Assembly: GCA_030620095.1 (NCBI GenBank)
Contig: JAUTXW010004489.1
Location: 582,501-646,500 of the forward strand
DNA from: Kuschelorhynchus macadamiae
Taxonomy: Eukaryota > Arthropoda > Insecta > Coleoptera > Curculionidae
Reading direction: 5' to 3'
DNA length: 64,000 nucleotides
Below are positions 1 to 12,136 of this stretch, in pieces. Every line of letters starts with the position of its first letter. Positions within the stretch are counted from its first letter, which is position 1. The translations under genes and the position numbers were made by a program. The notes beneath the pieces are model-generated. The model did not search any database and was not told where the DNA came from. It saw only the letters and a program-made list of their open reading frames with translations.

Positions 1-384
1 GTAAAGTAAAAAGTTAGCACAGCTATTACTAGAGCCCCCCGTTAGACAAAACCCCTCTTTGATTCTATTTGTCAGGACGAAACAAATAAGGCTGTGAATG
101 GTAAAACTTAAATGCCTTCCTTGTACTTTAAATTCGGAAATTCATCTTACAATATATATTTAAATATATTTAAAAGAATATTCACTTCAATTATTGATCC
201 TAATGTAATGTATATAATTTTATATATAGGCCTATACTAATGTATCCGCATTCTGGGTCTGAGAAACTGTTTCGGGCTATTATAATATGTTTAACATAGC
301 AAATGCACAATTTATTATCGTTTTAAATTACGTTTAAAATATATGAATATATACTCCATTCCGTTGCTACAGTCTGTTCCGTTG

Positions 385-3300
385 CAGTTTATTAACTTTT
401 CAAACTACGCCAGATACCACACAGACAGACCTAATCGAATAGTTCCGGTAGTAAAAAGGATGCAATGGGATTTACAGCAACGGTATATACATACTAAGTA
501 CCGATGATTAACCGAATTTGAGGGAGAAATGATCCAGGGTTAAAAGAAGGAACTATAGAATTCCATCTTTTTCCGGGAGAAGAAAGTCATGTAATGACTC
601 GATGAATTAAGGTTAAAGAGAAATAGTAGAAAGAAAATCATAAAGGAAACAAATAAAATACATCTTACTGAAGCATAAAAGCAGAAAACCGTGTATCCTC
701 GCTAGTCTTTAGACTCTACGGCGTATACCACACGAAGTTCTGAGCAAATACCTCCGGATTAGTTACATGATTAAACTCGGTCCGTTAAAATAATTAAAAA
801 TAGTTAGGAATTTTCTCTAAGTATGTACGACGGGAAGCGTAGTCTGTACAGTGTAGTGTGTCAGAAGTGAAACGTCTAAGTGAGTGACCAAAAAGTTCTG
901 CCTGCGAAGTGTGAAAAATCATTAACCTCAAAGGGATTAAGTAAAACTCGAAACATGACCCGATTATGTAAGTAATTATTTAAGTAAATCATGATAGTGA
1001 CATGTCTTATAGACTAGAACATTGTGATCAGAGACTTGTATGACCAACTGATAGTGGTAAATAGATAAAAAATAACCAAAGGAATGAGTTTAATTCGTAA
1101 CCCTTAAGGATAGGCGTCTTGGAATAAGATTGTTTATTTTATTTTTCCTTCAAAGGCAAACTAAGCCAATCTAGCGCGAGGAATCCCTTACCTAAATACA
1201 GGTCAATTGGTTATGGATTTGAAAGTATTTATTTTTACATAGACAGAAAAGGAATAGGATGCGGCAGACAGAATATTAATTTAAATGCATTTATTTATAT
1301 AACAGACTTAATATGACATAATTAGTCGAGAAGTACTGATCAAAGATATTTATTATGTCGCCTTATCAATTATTATAACTAGAACTACGTGCAGGTTGGC
1401 TTATAAATAAAGGTAATTAAAAATAATGTTCACAATAATCTTTGGTAGCCATACCGTAAATTTAAAAGAAGCTTTCTTTAATTACACAGAATGCTTAGGC
1501 CATATGACGCGAAATATAATAATTTAGAATGACTAGTTAGTTATGTAAAGTTAACAATAGAACTAATGCTCTGTAGGTTGTAAGTGAAAAATTAAGTCTG
1601 AAAAAGTAAAAAAAAGTATAAATGAAGAAGTGACGTGAAAAAAATTTTAAGAAAAAAAAGGAAAAAAAAAATGTGAAAAATAGTTTTAAAAATTATATAT
1701 ACATATAAATAATAATACATTTTATTATCTCTAATTCTCATTTTAATATAGTAATGACTTATTCTATTCTATATATATCTTTAGCAAAAAGATATTATTA
1801 AGAACCAATGCCCTGTAGATTATTAGTGAAAAACTAAATCTGGTAACAGTTAAGAAATATGAATGAAGAAGGGATGTAAGAAAATTCTTAAGTAAAAAAA
1901 GGGAAAAATGTGAAAGATAACCTAAAAAAGCAAACATTATATATACATATAAATAATACATTTTATTATCTATATTACTTACTTTCAATATAGGAATGAC
2001 TGATTCTCTTCTATATATCTTTAGAAAAAAAAAATTATTAAAATGTAAAAAAAATCATAAGATACGTTAAAAAAAGAAAGAGAAAAGATACAGAAAACTA
2101 AAAGAGCTGTTGAATTGTAGCGTTTCAAAAACGATAAGTTTTGTCAAAAGAAAGTGCCGAGGGCCAGAAAGAAAATTTAAAAATCACGTATTAAATACAT
2201 ATATTAAAATCTACTAAAAGGAGGTAGATTATATGAACTTATTTTAAAAAATCAATTTTAGGACGCCCAAATAGGTATATTAAATTTCATTCCAAAGTTT
2301 TATCAAACACTTATTGTCCGACAGTTTTTCGAGATAATTATTAAGACCGATTATGAGTATTCCTAATATATAAGAACGACGAGGAAGAATCTAGTCAATA
2401 TTAAAAAGTGGTCCAAAGGAAAAGAAACATACGACCTTTTAGGTTTTTGTTTTTGAAAACTAAAATTCTGTACTCATATGGTAAATAGGCTACTGCCTGT
2501 AAGATAACTGGCAATCTGATTAAGGCATACATTGGCATAAGTCAAGCTATAAATGCTACGGAAATCAATAGGGTCACTGTCTCAAGTTTACTTATTAACT
2601 TTTCTCAAACTACGTCAGACACCGCACAGACAGAAGTAATCCATGGGCATACAGATACTTAAGTAGTTCCGGCAGTAAGAGAGATGCAGTGGAATTTACA
2701 GTTACGGTATATAAATACCATACGCGAAGTTAGCGGATACCGAATTAGCCCCCCAAAAATATTCAAACTTGATACATACACTAAAAAACGAATAAAATAT
2801 ATATACGTCTTTTCAAATTAGGGTCGGGCTTTAGCCCCTCCAGATCTGATGTCATAACTCCTCCCATGATAAACACTACTTTAAAAGGGAGATTCATCGA
2901 ACTTGAGAAGCATATTACGTTACATTATTTTCATAGCCTACCGCATTTTGGAGCACGACCGGATTTACTAGATTTTTCATTATCTGAAAGGAAACAAAAT
3001 AAATTACATCTTACTGAAAGATGAAACAATGCTACCTAGAAGAATTTTTAGCATAAAAGCAGAAAACTGTGTACTCTCGTTAGTCCTTAGACCCAAGGCG
3101 TATGCCACACGAAGTGTTGAGTAAATACCTCCAGAATTTCTCACAATCCTAGTTACAGGATGAATCTTTGACTGTTTGAAAAATAAAAATAGCCAAAGTA
3201 TTTACGACGGGAAACCGCGAAATCCGCATCTTGTAGTATGTTGGAAGAGCAACATCTAAATAAGTGACTAAAAAGTTCAGCCTGTGGAGCATGAAAAATC

Positions 3301-4915
3301 ATCGTAAATTATTAACCTTAAAGGGATAAGTGAAACTCGAAACATGAATCAACTGTGTAAGTAATTATTTAAGTAAACCATAATAGCGATATATCATATA
3401 GACTAGAACACAATGATGAGAGACTGTTTTCTTGTATAACCAACCGATAGTGCTAAATATAAACCTCGGTAGGTTAGTGGTCAGAGAGCTGGCCTTCAGC
3501 CCGGAAGGCGCGGGTTCGAAACTTGGCGTGCCGGGACTTTTTAATACAATAAATAATGCTGGATATGCCTGATCCGGTATCTTCCCGAGGTGCCTTTAGT
3601 CGTTGAGATAATAAAATAACGAATCTGTAGACTTGGAGTCGACTGCGAACAGTAACAAGACCTATACTCAACACATACACTACCTGACACAACTGCGTAG
3701 AAGGCAACGGGAAACCACTACGTAGAACACATTCATTTACTAGTGTAATGATCTAGTGTAGTGGATTCAAGAGACCAAATACTTCTTGATATAAGATAGG
3801 TTTCAAGCCACTCACAGACCATCGCCAACGCCTGAATATGGGTACGGCACTAGAAGAAGAAGTTTTAAATAGATAAAAAATAAATGAAATGATGTATTTA
3901 ATTCGTAATGTTTAAGTACAGGCGACCCGGGCTAACGGAATGTTTATTTTTCTGGCAAATGCAAACTAGGCCAGTCTGGCGTGATGAATCCCTTACCTGA
4001 ATAGAGACATACAAGAAAAAGTATGCCGCAGGCAGAATATTAATTTAAATATATTTATTTGAATATTAGATTTAATACAAGAAAATTAGTCGAATCGTAC
4101 TAATCAAAAATATTTATTACGTCAGATTATCAATTATTATAAGTAGAACTACGTACAAATCGGCATATAAATAAAGTAATTAGAAATAGAGTACACGATA
4201 ATCTGTGGTAAAACATAGAGAAAAATTAAAACAAACCTCTTTTAATTACATGAAATGCTTATGTAAATTATTAAACCCAAAGTGATTAAGTAAAAGTCGA
4301 ATCATGTCCCGACTGTGTATGTATTTATTTAAGTAAACCATGGTAGTCAAATATCTGATAGACTTAAGCATTGCGATGTGAGACAGTTTTCTTATATAAC
4401 TAACTGATAGTGCTAAATAGATAAAAAAAACCGAAAGGATGTGTTTAATTCAAAAGTTTAAGGACAGGCGAGCTGGACTAACAGAATATTTATTTTTCCG
4501 TGAACGGCAAACTAGATCAGTCTAGGTGAGGAATCTCTTATCTGAATATAGATTAATGGGTTATCGGCCGGAGAGGGTTGAATTTTTGTAAATAAATAAA
4601 AGGAAAAAAGGATACCGCAGGCAGAATATTTAATTTAAATGCATTTATTTGAAGAATATACTTAGTACGAGATATATCGATAAAAGATATTTACTATGTC
4701 GCATTAAATAGTAGATTAGTAGAACAGTGGAATTACATACAACTCAATAAATAAAAATAAAGTTCGCGATAATATACGGTAAACCATAAAGTAAAAAGAG
4801 CTCCTTTTAATTAGAGAAAATGCTTAGGCCATATGACGCGGAACATGATAAATTTGATTTATAAAGTTGACAATAGAACCAGTGCGTTGTAGATTATAAC
4901 TGAAAAATTAAATAT
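385..4915. repeat. Degenerate large repeat, three copies
   Basis: Three diverged copies of one AT-rich sequence lie head to tail, roughly 385-1600, 2580-4260 and 4265-4915. Shared landmarks include 'accacacgaagt' style blocks near 730 and 3105, a 'tagacta/tagactt' block near 1010, 3398 and 4359, and a 'gccatatgacgcg' block near 1498 and 4827. Within the first copy a further block of about 240 bp is repeated (1563-1690 and 1801-1970). No ORF of interest, no RT or transposase motif. It may be an old satellite-like array or non-coding ends of an unknown element. The short ORF at 1764-1988 is not supported. Confidence 0.6.
3463..3864 (+). mobile_element. tRNA-derived SINE
   Basis: The head is tRNA-like: an A-box-like 'ggttagtggtcagagagctgg' region near 3472 and a B-box 'ggttcgaaact' near 3512 give an internal Pol III promoter. 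A body with 'gaaggcaacgggaaacca' follows near 3700 and the element ends in a short (gaa)n tail. It splits a sequence that is continuous in the two paralogous repeat copies (near 1070 and 4412), and short direct repeats 'taaata' flank it (3454-3459 and 3866-3871). It is not a working tRNA gene: the acceptor stem is absent and the sequence continues for 400 bp. Confidence 0.8.
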
Positions 4916-5106
4916 TGCAGTGGGCGTTACACGGTAAGGCGAAATTGATATAAAATCACTTGAGTAACGTGCGATAGGTGGTATTAGAAAGGAAGTAAAA
5001 ACATTAGACAGATGGCGCTGTATTTGGAATAGTCGCGTGGTTGCTGTGGTCCGAAATTTTTTACCTTTTTGGAGGTTTAAAAGTCTTAAATAATAACAAA
5101 TTAGTC

Positions 5107-5829
5107 TTTTTTAAGTTTGGTTAGTGTTGTGCTTCAATTTAATACTAAAAAATTTTCTGGAAAACTGAGTAAAAAAGCACCCAATGCCGCCGATCTTAAT
5201 TCACGTCTAGAAAAACTTTCCTACGATTTCAACCAGGGCTTCACGTTATTGCGCGAAGAATTTATAAATTTTAAATCTACGCATATACCAGAGCCGTCGC
5301 ATTTGACAGGGTCTCAGGATCGGATTGAAGATAAGCTCAACACATTCCAAGAAAATATGAATGCTTCTTTACAGAAATTGGCAATGGATGTTGGTAAAAT
5401 AAAAACCGACGTCAGTATTTGTCAGCTAAAATTGAGAAGCATGGAAATTAAGTACAACTGCCAACACCTGATCGTTCACGGCATAAAGGAGCAATCACCT
5501 GATATGTACAATACTATTGATTTATTTAAAAATAAATTAATAAGTTGAAATAAACAAATCGGACTTATCATATTGTTATCGAGTTGGTAAAAGGGATTCT
5601 ATCAAAAAAAAATTCAAGGCCAATTGCCGTCCAGTTTAGTCTCCGTTGGACTCGCGACCTAGTGTTTAACGCGAAAAAACTGTTAAAAGGATCCGGCGTT
5701 ATCATTACCGAGTTGCTTACTGCTGAAAATCCGCATGGACATACAATGTACGTATCTACGTCGAAATATCGGGTGTTCGAAAGATGTGAAAACGACCTAA
5801 ATGTGCCGGGCAGTGAATCTGATTCTTAG
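5107..5829 (+). pseudogene. Non-LTR retrotransposon ORF1-like relic
   Basis: Two open stretches (5117-5548 and 5584-5829), joined by a frameshift near 5545, read as a LINE ORF1-type protein. The first part is heptad-rich and probably coiled coil (residues about 25-120, many L/K/E at spacing), ending in a 'HLIVHGIKE' strand. The second carries 'SRPIAVQFSLRWTRDLVF' and 'LLKGSGVIITELL', the RRM-like/C-terminal block common in ORF1 or gag-like proteins of insect Jockey/CR1-type LINEs. ORF1p binds the LINE RNA. The C-terminus departs from the family after 'ELLT' and is probably deleted. The start codon is unclear. See 15448-15690 for what could be the next part of the same element. Confidence 0.55.
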
Positions 5830-5928
5830 TGTTTTAAAGTGTTCCTTGGGTATTGTGTTTTAAAGGATACACACAACCATTACGGTCAGTCAAATTTTTC
5901 TGATAGTTATTTTCTTTTTGTAAATTCA

Positions 5929-6509
<581 letters not shown>

Positions 6510-6512
6510 AAC

Positions 6513-6530
6513 TGGCGCAGTCGGTAGGAT
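6513..6530 (+). other. Primer-binding site of the errantivirus
   Basis: The sequence tggcgcagtcggtaggat stands just inside the 5' LTR. It is the primer-binding site typical of gypsy/17.6/297-group elements, where it pairs with the 3' end of a cellular tRNA (reported as tRNA-Ser for this group). Confidence 0.9.
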
Positions 6531-7122
6531 CTGAAAACGTCTAACAGAATACGAAGCCCTTGTGCACTCTAACTGTCGACGGAGGATCCCAATCCATTGT
6601 TCAGAAGAACCTGTGAAAAACAAGAAAAACAGAGAAAATCACGACCCGACGTCACCAACTCGCAGTCAATCTACGGATTAGGAACACCTAGTGAAGCCCC
6701 TGGTAGAATTTGCTGCAGAGACCACGACGAAGTCTGATGTTTCTACTAGTAACGTAAGACTGAATCATCTCGTTTATTAATTTTCTTTATTTTTTTTCAA
6801 TTTTCCAAAAATATTGAATTTTTATTCAAATTTTAAGGAAACTGTTCGATTTTTCAATTTTGATAATTAGTTAACGAAAAACTGAATTCAAAAACAAATC
6901 CAAAAGAATATTTTAATTTCAAATTTTGATTATACAGTTAATCAAATTTCAAGAAAAATTTAATTTTTGTAGATTTTAGTATTGCTTTAATTTACGTTGA
7001 TTTGTGTACTACTTTACGTACTGCCAATCAACCTAAATTCTTAATTTTAAGTTCGTATCCTTTTTATATAATATTGTGTGCCTATATTATTTCATTTTGA
7101 TATTGTGATATATTGAGCAACC
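6531..7122 (+). other. Untranslated leader of the errantivirus
   Basis: About 590 bases between the PBS and the gag start hold no ORF worth calling. The second half is rich in T and A. In errantiviruses this region carries packaging signals and, downstream, the splice donor used to make env mRNA; I cannot place either here by eye. Confidence 0.6.
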
Positions 7123-8384
7123 ATGACTGATAACGGAATACAAAATGTCCCTGAGACACCCGAAATTGAACCGTATAAATTATCTGAAATATTTTCGATA
7201 ATTCCTGAATACGATGGTGATCAAATTTTTCTTCAAACATTTCTCAATGCTTGTGATTGTGCTTACAATATGTCTACACGCGATCAAAAAGATTTATTAG
7301 TAATCCACATAAAAAATAAATTACGTGCAAGAGCAGCGCAGCTAATAAGCTCTCGTAATCCTATTTCTTACTTAGAAATAAAACAACTTTTAAATTCTCA
7401 CTTCGGAGATACGCGAGACTTGTCTTCTTTAATACAAGACTTACAACGTATCAAACAATTACCAAATGAGAGTCCTTTAACCTTCCTCAACCGACTTCAA
7501 GTGCTAAATGCAAAAATGCACGCTAATATACAAAAGTCTAATCTCACCCCACAACAGAAACAAGCTCAAATAACCCTGATCGAATCCATGTCCCTGAGCA
7601 TCCTCTTAACTGGTCTCGAACCCCGTATTGGACATATAATTCGTGCCAGTAACCCAAGAGATCTTCTTGAAGCCCAAATACGTATTCGACGTGAACTTCA
7701 ATTGTCCTATTTCGAATCTCAAAAAGTTTCAAAACCGAACCCACCAAAGCCATTCAACCAACCTTTGAGAAAACCAAACTTTCAAACACAAAAATGTTTT
7801 AAATGTGGACGTATTGGTCATTCAGCAAATCAATGCCATGCCAATAACGGACAACCACGTCCCAATTTTTCCCAAAACTCAAATTTTCAGCGACCCCAGT
7901 GCAACAACAAAGAAGTCCAAATACGCAAACCCCAAATATTACAAATAACCAATCAAATCAAAATAATTTCCAACGTCAACCGAATTTTAATTATTCTCGA
8001 CCCTCAGTAATTCAGAAAAATCCTAATTTCAAAGCTCACTTAGTTAGCACCGATAATAATCAAGAAAAATATTTTAATGACTATTATCAAGACTATCAAC
8101 AAAATTATCAAGATCCCTCAATCTTTTCTTATGAAGACCCCTCTATTTTATTCGAAAATGAATACGACAATTCTTATGAGAATCCAGATCCCAATTTAAA
8201 CTTTAACGAACCAATCGAAGAGTATCAAAATTTTCCAATCGAGGAAAATCAAAATTTTCTTTTATCCCCAGATCAAAACCATCCACCCAATCAAGAAACA
8301 AATCAAATACAAGCCCAAATCGAAACTCTCACACTAGACGATATGAATCCCTCACTCAATTTCCCCGAACAACTATTTCTTTAA
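7123..8384 (+). pseudogene. gag: Gag polyprotein, frameshifted
   Basis: The first ORF (7123-8010) gives an alpha-helical capsid-like region and, at residues 225-238, the zinc knuckle CFKCGRIGHSANQC (CCHC), which binds the element RNA. The reading continues in another frame near 7900-8384 as an Asn/Gln/Pro-rich, Asp/Glu-rich tail. The tail resembles the low-complexity C-terminus of insect gypsy Gag, so an indel near 7890-7920 has split the gene. The start ATG at 7123 is the first after the leader and is followed by an acidic N-terminus. Gag forms the particle shell. The minus-strand ORF at 7544-7753 is a shadow. Confidence 0.88.
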
Positions 8385-9000
8385 ATCCCTTCCTTGCTAT
8401 AAATCCCAAAAATCTTTACTATATTAAAGACGCAACAAATACTTTCAAACTACTCACAGATTCTGGTGCAGGTATTTCAATTTTCAAAGAAAATACAGTA
8501 AAGAACTTTCCAAATCGTTTCCCCGAAAATGCAACAATTCAAGGCATTACCGAACAAAAACTTTTAATAACTGAATCAACTTTGATAAATTTTAACAACC
8601 GTAACCCTCACAAAGTCTATATTTACAACTTAGACATTGATTTTGACGGAATTTTAGGTCTTGACTTCCTAGAACACTACGAATGTACAATCGATTTAAA
8701 AAATAAACAACTTATTACCAATTTTAAAACACTACCACTGTATAAAGTTGAAGACAATTACTCTTCAACAGAACTCGAAACATACGAGGCAAATAAAAAT
8801 AAAATAACTATACAAGGTAGAACAGAACAGTCATCTAATCAATACCGATGCTATTCTATCCCGAAAAGAAATAGAAAAAGTACATATCCCAAATGCCCTT
8901 GTTCATGTCAATCAAAAAGGCGAATTTTTGACAACAATTATCAATGCGAACGCAATCCCAAAAACAATTGATTTTTCAAATATCGAAATAGAACCATTTT
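8385..9000 (+). pseudogene. pol: Pol: aspartic protease region
   Basis: Directly after gag, in a different frame, the retropepsin motif 'LTDSGAGISIF' (8456-8488) contains the catalytic DSG. It is followed by 'GILGLDFLEHY' (8650-8682), the conserved hydrophobic-glycine block of the same domain. The enzyme would cut Gag and Pol. Downstream of about 8870 the true frame is lost: the continuing protein sequence (VHIPNALVHV) is in another frame until about 9000, after which the RT frame returns. The ORF starting at 8582 is an internal piece, not a start. Confidence 0.85.
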
Positions 9001-10597
9001 CGATACACTTAATTTCAATCTTCCCGAATCTCCCGAATTTCAAACTTCAAATAGAATCCCGACCATTAGATCCCAGCTTAGACTTGACCATTTAAACGAA
9101 GAAGAAAAAGAATTAATCACAAATCTTTGTGTCAATTTCGAAGACATTTTCTATCTAGAAGGTGACAACCTTTCCTTCACAAGTGAAATCAAACATAAGA
9201 TAGACACGAATAATACAAAGCCCATTTTTACTAAATCTTATAGATATCCCCAAATACATAAACAAGAGGTTAAAACGCAAGTAAACAACATGTTACAACA
9301 AGGCATAATTAGACCATCAATTTCTCCCTGGTCATCTCCCGTTTGGGTTATACCGAAAAAAATCGACTCTAGTAATAAACAAAAATGGAGAATCGTAATA
9401 GATTATAGAAAATTGAACGAATCCACTGTTAATGATAAATATCCACTTCCTAATATCTCAGATTTACTTGACCAACTTGGACAGTGTCAATATTTCACTA
9501 CTCTTGATCTCGCTTCTGGTTTCCATCAGATAGAGATAGATCCTAAAGATATTTCAAAAACAGCGTTCTCAGTAGAAAACGGTCATTATGAATTTTTACG
9601 AATGCCCTTCGGACTAAAGAATGCCCCATCTACATTCCAACGTGTAATGGACAATATTCTTTTAGGAATCCTAAATGAACGATGTCTTGTCTATATGGAC
9701 GATATTATAGTTTATTCCGCTACAATTCACGAACATATCCATCGATTACGCGAAGTTTTCAAACGACTAAGAAAAGCTAATCTTAAAATACAACCAGACA
9801 AATGCTAATTTTTACGCAAAGAAGTAGCATATCTTGGACACGTAATAACTAAAGACGGTGTTAAAACAAATCCAGCAAAAATTGAATGTATTCAAAATTT
9901 TCCCCAACCAAAAAATCCTAAGGATATAAAATCTTTCCTTGGCTTAGCAGGCTATTATCGACGATTCATTCCCAATTTTGCGAAAATTTCTAAACCCCTT
10001 ACTCGTTTACTCAAAAAAGAAATAAAATTTGACTTTGATTCTGATTGCAAAGAATCTTTTAACGAACTAAAAAAATTGTTAATTTCCGATCCAATTCTTA
10101 TATACCCAAATTTTGACGAACCATTTCTTTTGACCACAGATGCTAGTGCTTTTGCAATAGGCGCTGTGTTATCACAAGGACCTGTAGGAAAATATTTACC
10201 AATTGGCTATGCATCTAGAACCCTATGTAAAGCCGAAACAAATTATTCAACTATTGAACGTGAACTCCTTGCAATCGTATGGGCAGTAAAACATTTTCGC
10301 CCGTATCTTTTTGGCAGAAAATTTAAACTAATCACAGACCACCGCCCTCTTACTTGGCTTTTTTCAATCAAAGACCCAGGTAGTAGACTCGCACGCTGGA
10401 GACTTAAACTCGAAGAATATGAGTATGAAATAATTTACAAACCCGGTAAGATCAATAAAAACGCAGACGCATTATCAAGAATTAAAATTAATCATTTTAA
10501 TCAATGCGCAAAATTCCAATCAAAACTCTCTATTTTTGCGACAAATCAAGACGATTACGACAAATCTAATAACTCAAATTTAAATTTCGATGATTAA
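9001..10597 (+). pseudogene. pol: Pol: reverse transcriptase and RNase H, one internal stop
   Basis: The RT domain is complete in its landmarks: 'KWRIVIDYRKLNE', 'TTLDLASGFHQI', 'LRMPFGLKNAPSTFQ' and the catalytic YMDD at 9692-9703. A single TAA at 9806-9808 lies after 'IQPDKC', where a conserved acidic residue is usual; the same frame continues through 'YLGHVI' and 'LGLAGYYRRFIPNF'. RNase H follows with 'LTTDASAFAIGAVL', 'ERELLAIVWAVKHFR' and 'NADALSRI' at its end. Together they copy the RNA into DNA. Only the stop and the flanking frame changes disable it. Confidence 0.92.
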
Positions 10598-12136
10598 AAA
10601 AATAACCGAAGATTACAACACATTTACTAATATGTACGAAACAAAATCTTTAATTGATTATTCAAAAGTTGAAACTTCAAACGAACAACTTCTAAATAAA
10701 TCACATAAAAACATAATAACCTTTTTTCAACAAAAGAATTTAGGAGAATTACATCATGAAATATTAGAAGACATTTTTGAAGAAAATGCAGACTTTTCAA
10801 TACAAAGACAAAATATTTTCTCTAGTAAAACAGTTAAAAATCGGAAATATTACATAATTCCTTTGTTACTCGATCCAGAAAATGTAGGCCAACATCTTTT
10901 CTATATTATTTATACAGGACAAAACGAATTTGACCTTTTGTCAACATATTTTATTGAAAATAAAATAGACCTTCCTATTCTTGAAATATTTTCTTTTATC
11001 TTTGCAGACAAAGATATTAAAATATGTATTTGTCAAAATATTGTAACTATCCCAGATAAAGACCAAATACCAATTATATTGGAACAATACCATTTAGGCA
11101 AAAGTAATTTACATCGCGGAATTAACGAAACTTTAAGACGCATCAATGAAAAATATAATTGGCCCAAAATGATTAAAGATGTAGAAAATTTTATAAAAAG
11201 TTGTGAAATATGCAAAAAAATTAAGATATGCCGAAAAAATTTAAGCAACCCTTTAGTGATAACAGAAACACCGAAAACACCATTTGAACGAATAAATATC
11301 GATATATTTGAATATCCATCTAAGAGCTATGCTTTGACAATACGAGACGAACTTACTAAATTTACCCAAGCTTATCCAATTGAAGATAAAACATCAAAAA
11401 CTATTGTCAACACTATTATTTTATTTTTCCAATATTATGGTACCCCACTACGAATCCATTGTGATTATGGACGTGAATTTAATAATACACTAATGAAAGA
11501 CCTATGTGAACTATACGACATAAAAATAACATTTTCTAGTGTAGGTCATCCCCAATCAAACGGCTCTCTAGAAAAATTTCACGCTACACTTAGCGAAATG
11601 ATAAGAGCTAATCAAACCGAAAACCCACATGAACATCCGTTCAACGTACTTCCATATGCTGTTATTTGTTACAATAACACGAAAAATAAGACCCACGGTT
11701 TTACGCCCTTTGAACTAATACTTCTTCTAGACCCCCTGAAATCCTATATAATGAGAAAACCCTTATATCAAAATACATACGTGATCTAAACAATCGTATG
11801 CAATTTCTTTATAAATCTGCTCGTGATAAAACGAAACAACAAAAAGAAAAAGCAAAAGAACGTTTCGATCAACATGTTCCCAAACATCTTCATGAATATA
11901 AAATAGGTGAAAAAGTATATGTACGCGAATCCCAAATTAAAGATAAAGCTCAAAACAAATTTAATGGCCCTTTCGAAATTCTTGAAATGTATCAAAACTC
12001 AGCCCTCTTATTAAATCCTAATACTAAACAAAAATCTAAAATAAATTTTGTTAGATTAAAACCTTACTACGAGCAAATTTCTCTTCCAGGACCATCCTCG
12101 GACTGTCATCAGTCGTCCAGTCCCAATACTCCATAA
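10590..12136 (+). pseudogene. pol: Pol: integrase, frameshifted
   Basis: The N-terminal zinc-binding HHCC set is visible ('YHLGKSNLHRGI' and 'CEICKKI', 11089-11227). The DDE core has D in 'INIDIFEYP' (about 11297), D in 'IHCDYGREFNN' (about 11460) and E in 'GSLEKFHATL' (about 11565). Near 11725 the frame slips, and the C-terminal region continues at 11798-12136 with 'IGEKVYVRE' and 'LKPYYEQ'. The protein would insert the DNA copy into TA-rich targets. The break at 10590 relative to RNase H, with the return of the original frame after 11790, means two compensating indels. Confidence 0.9.

Noticed and set aside
1764..1988. 74-residue minus-strand ORF
   Set aside because: AT-rich, inside the large non-coding repeat, hydrophobic by composition only.
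3464..3535. Possible tRNA gene
   Set aside because: A- and B-boxes are present but the acceptor stem is not, and it continues into a 400-bp SINE.
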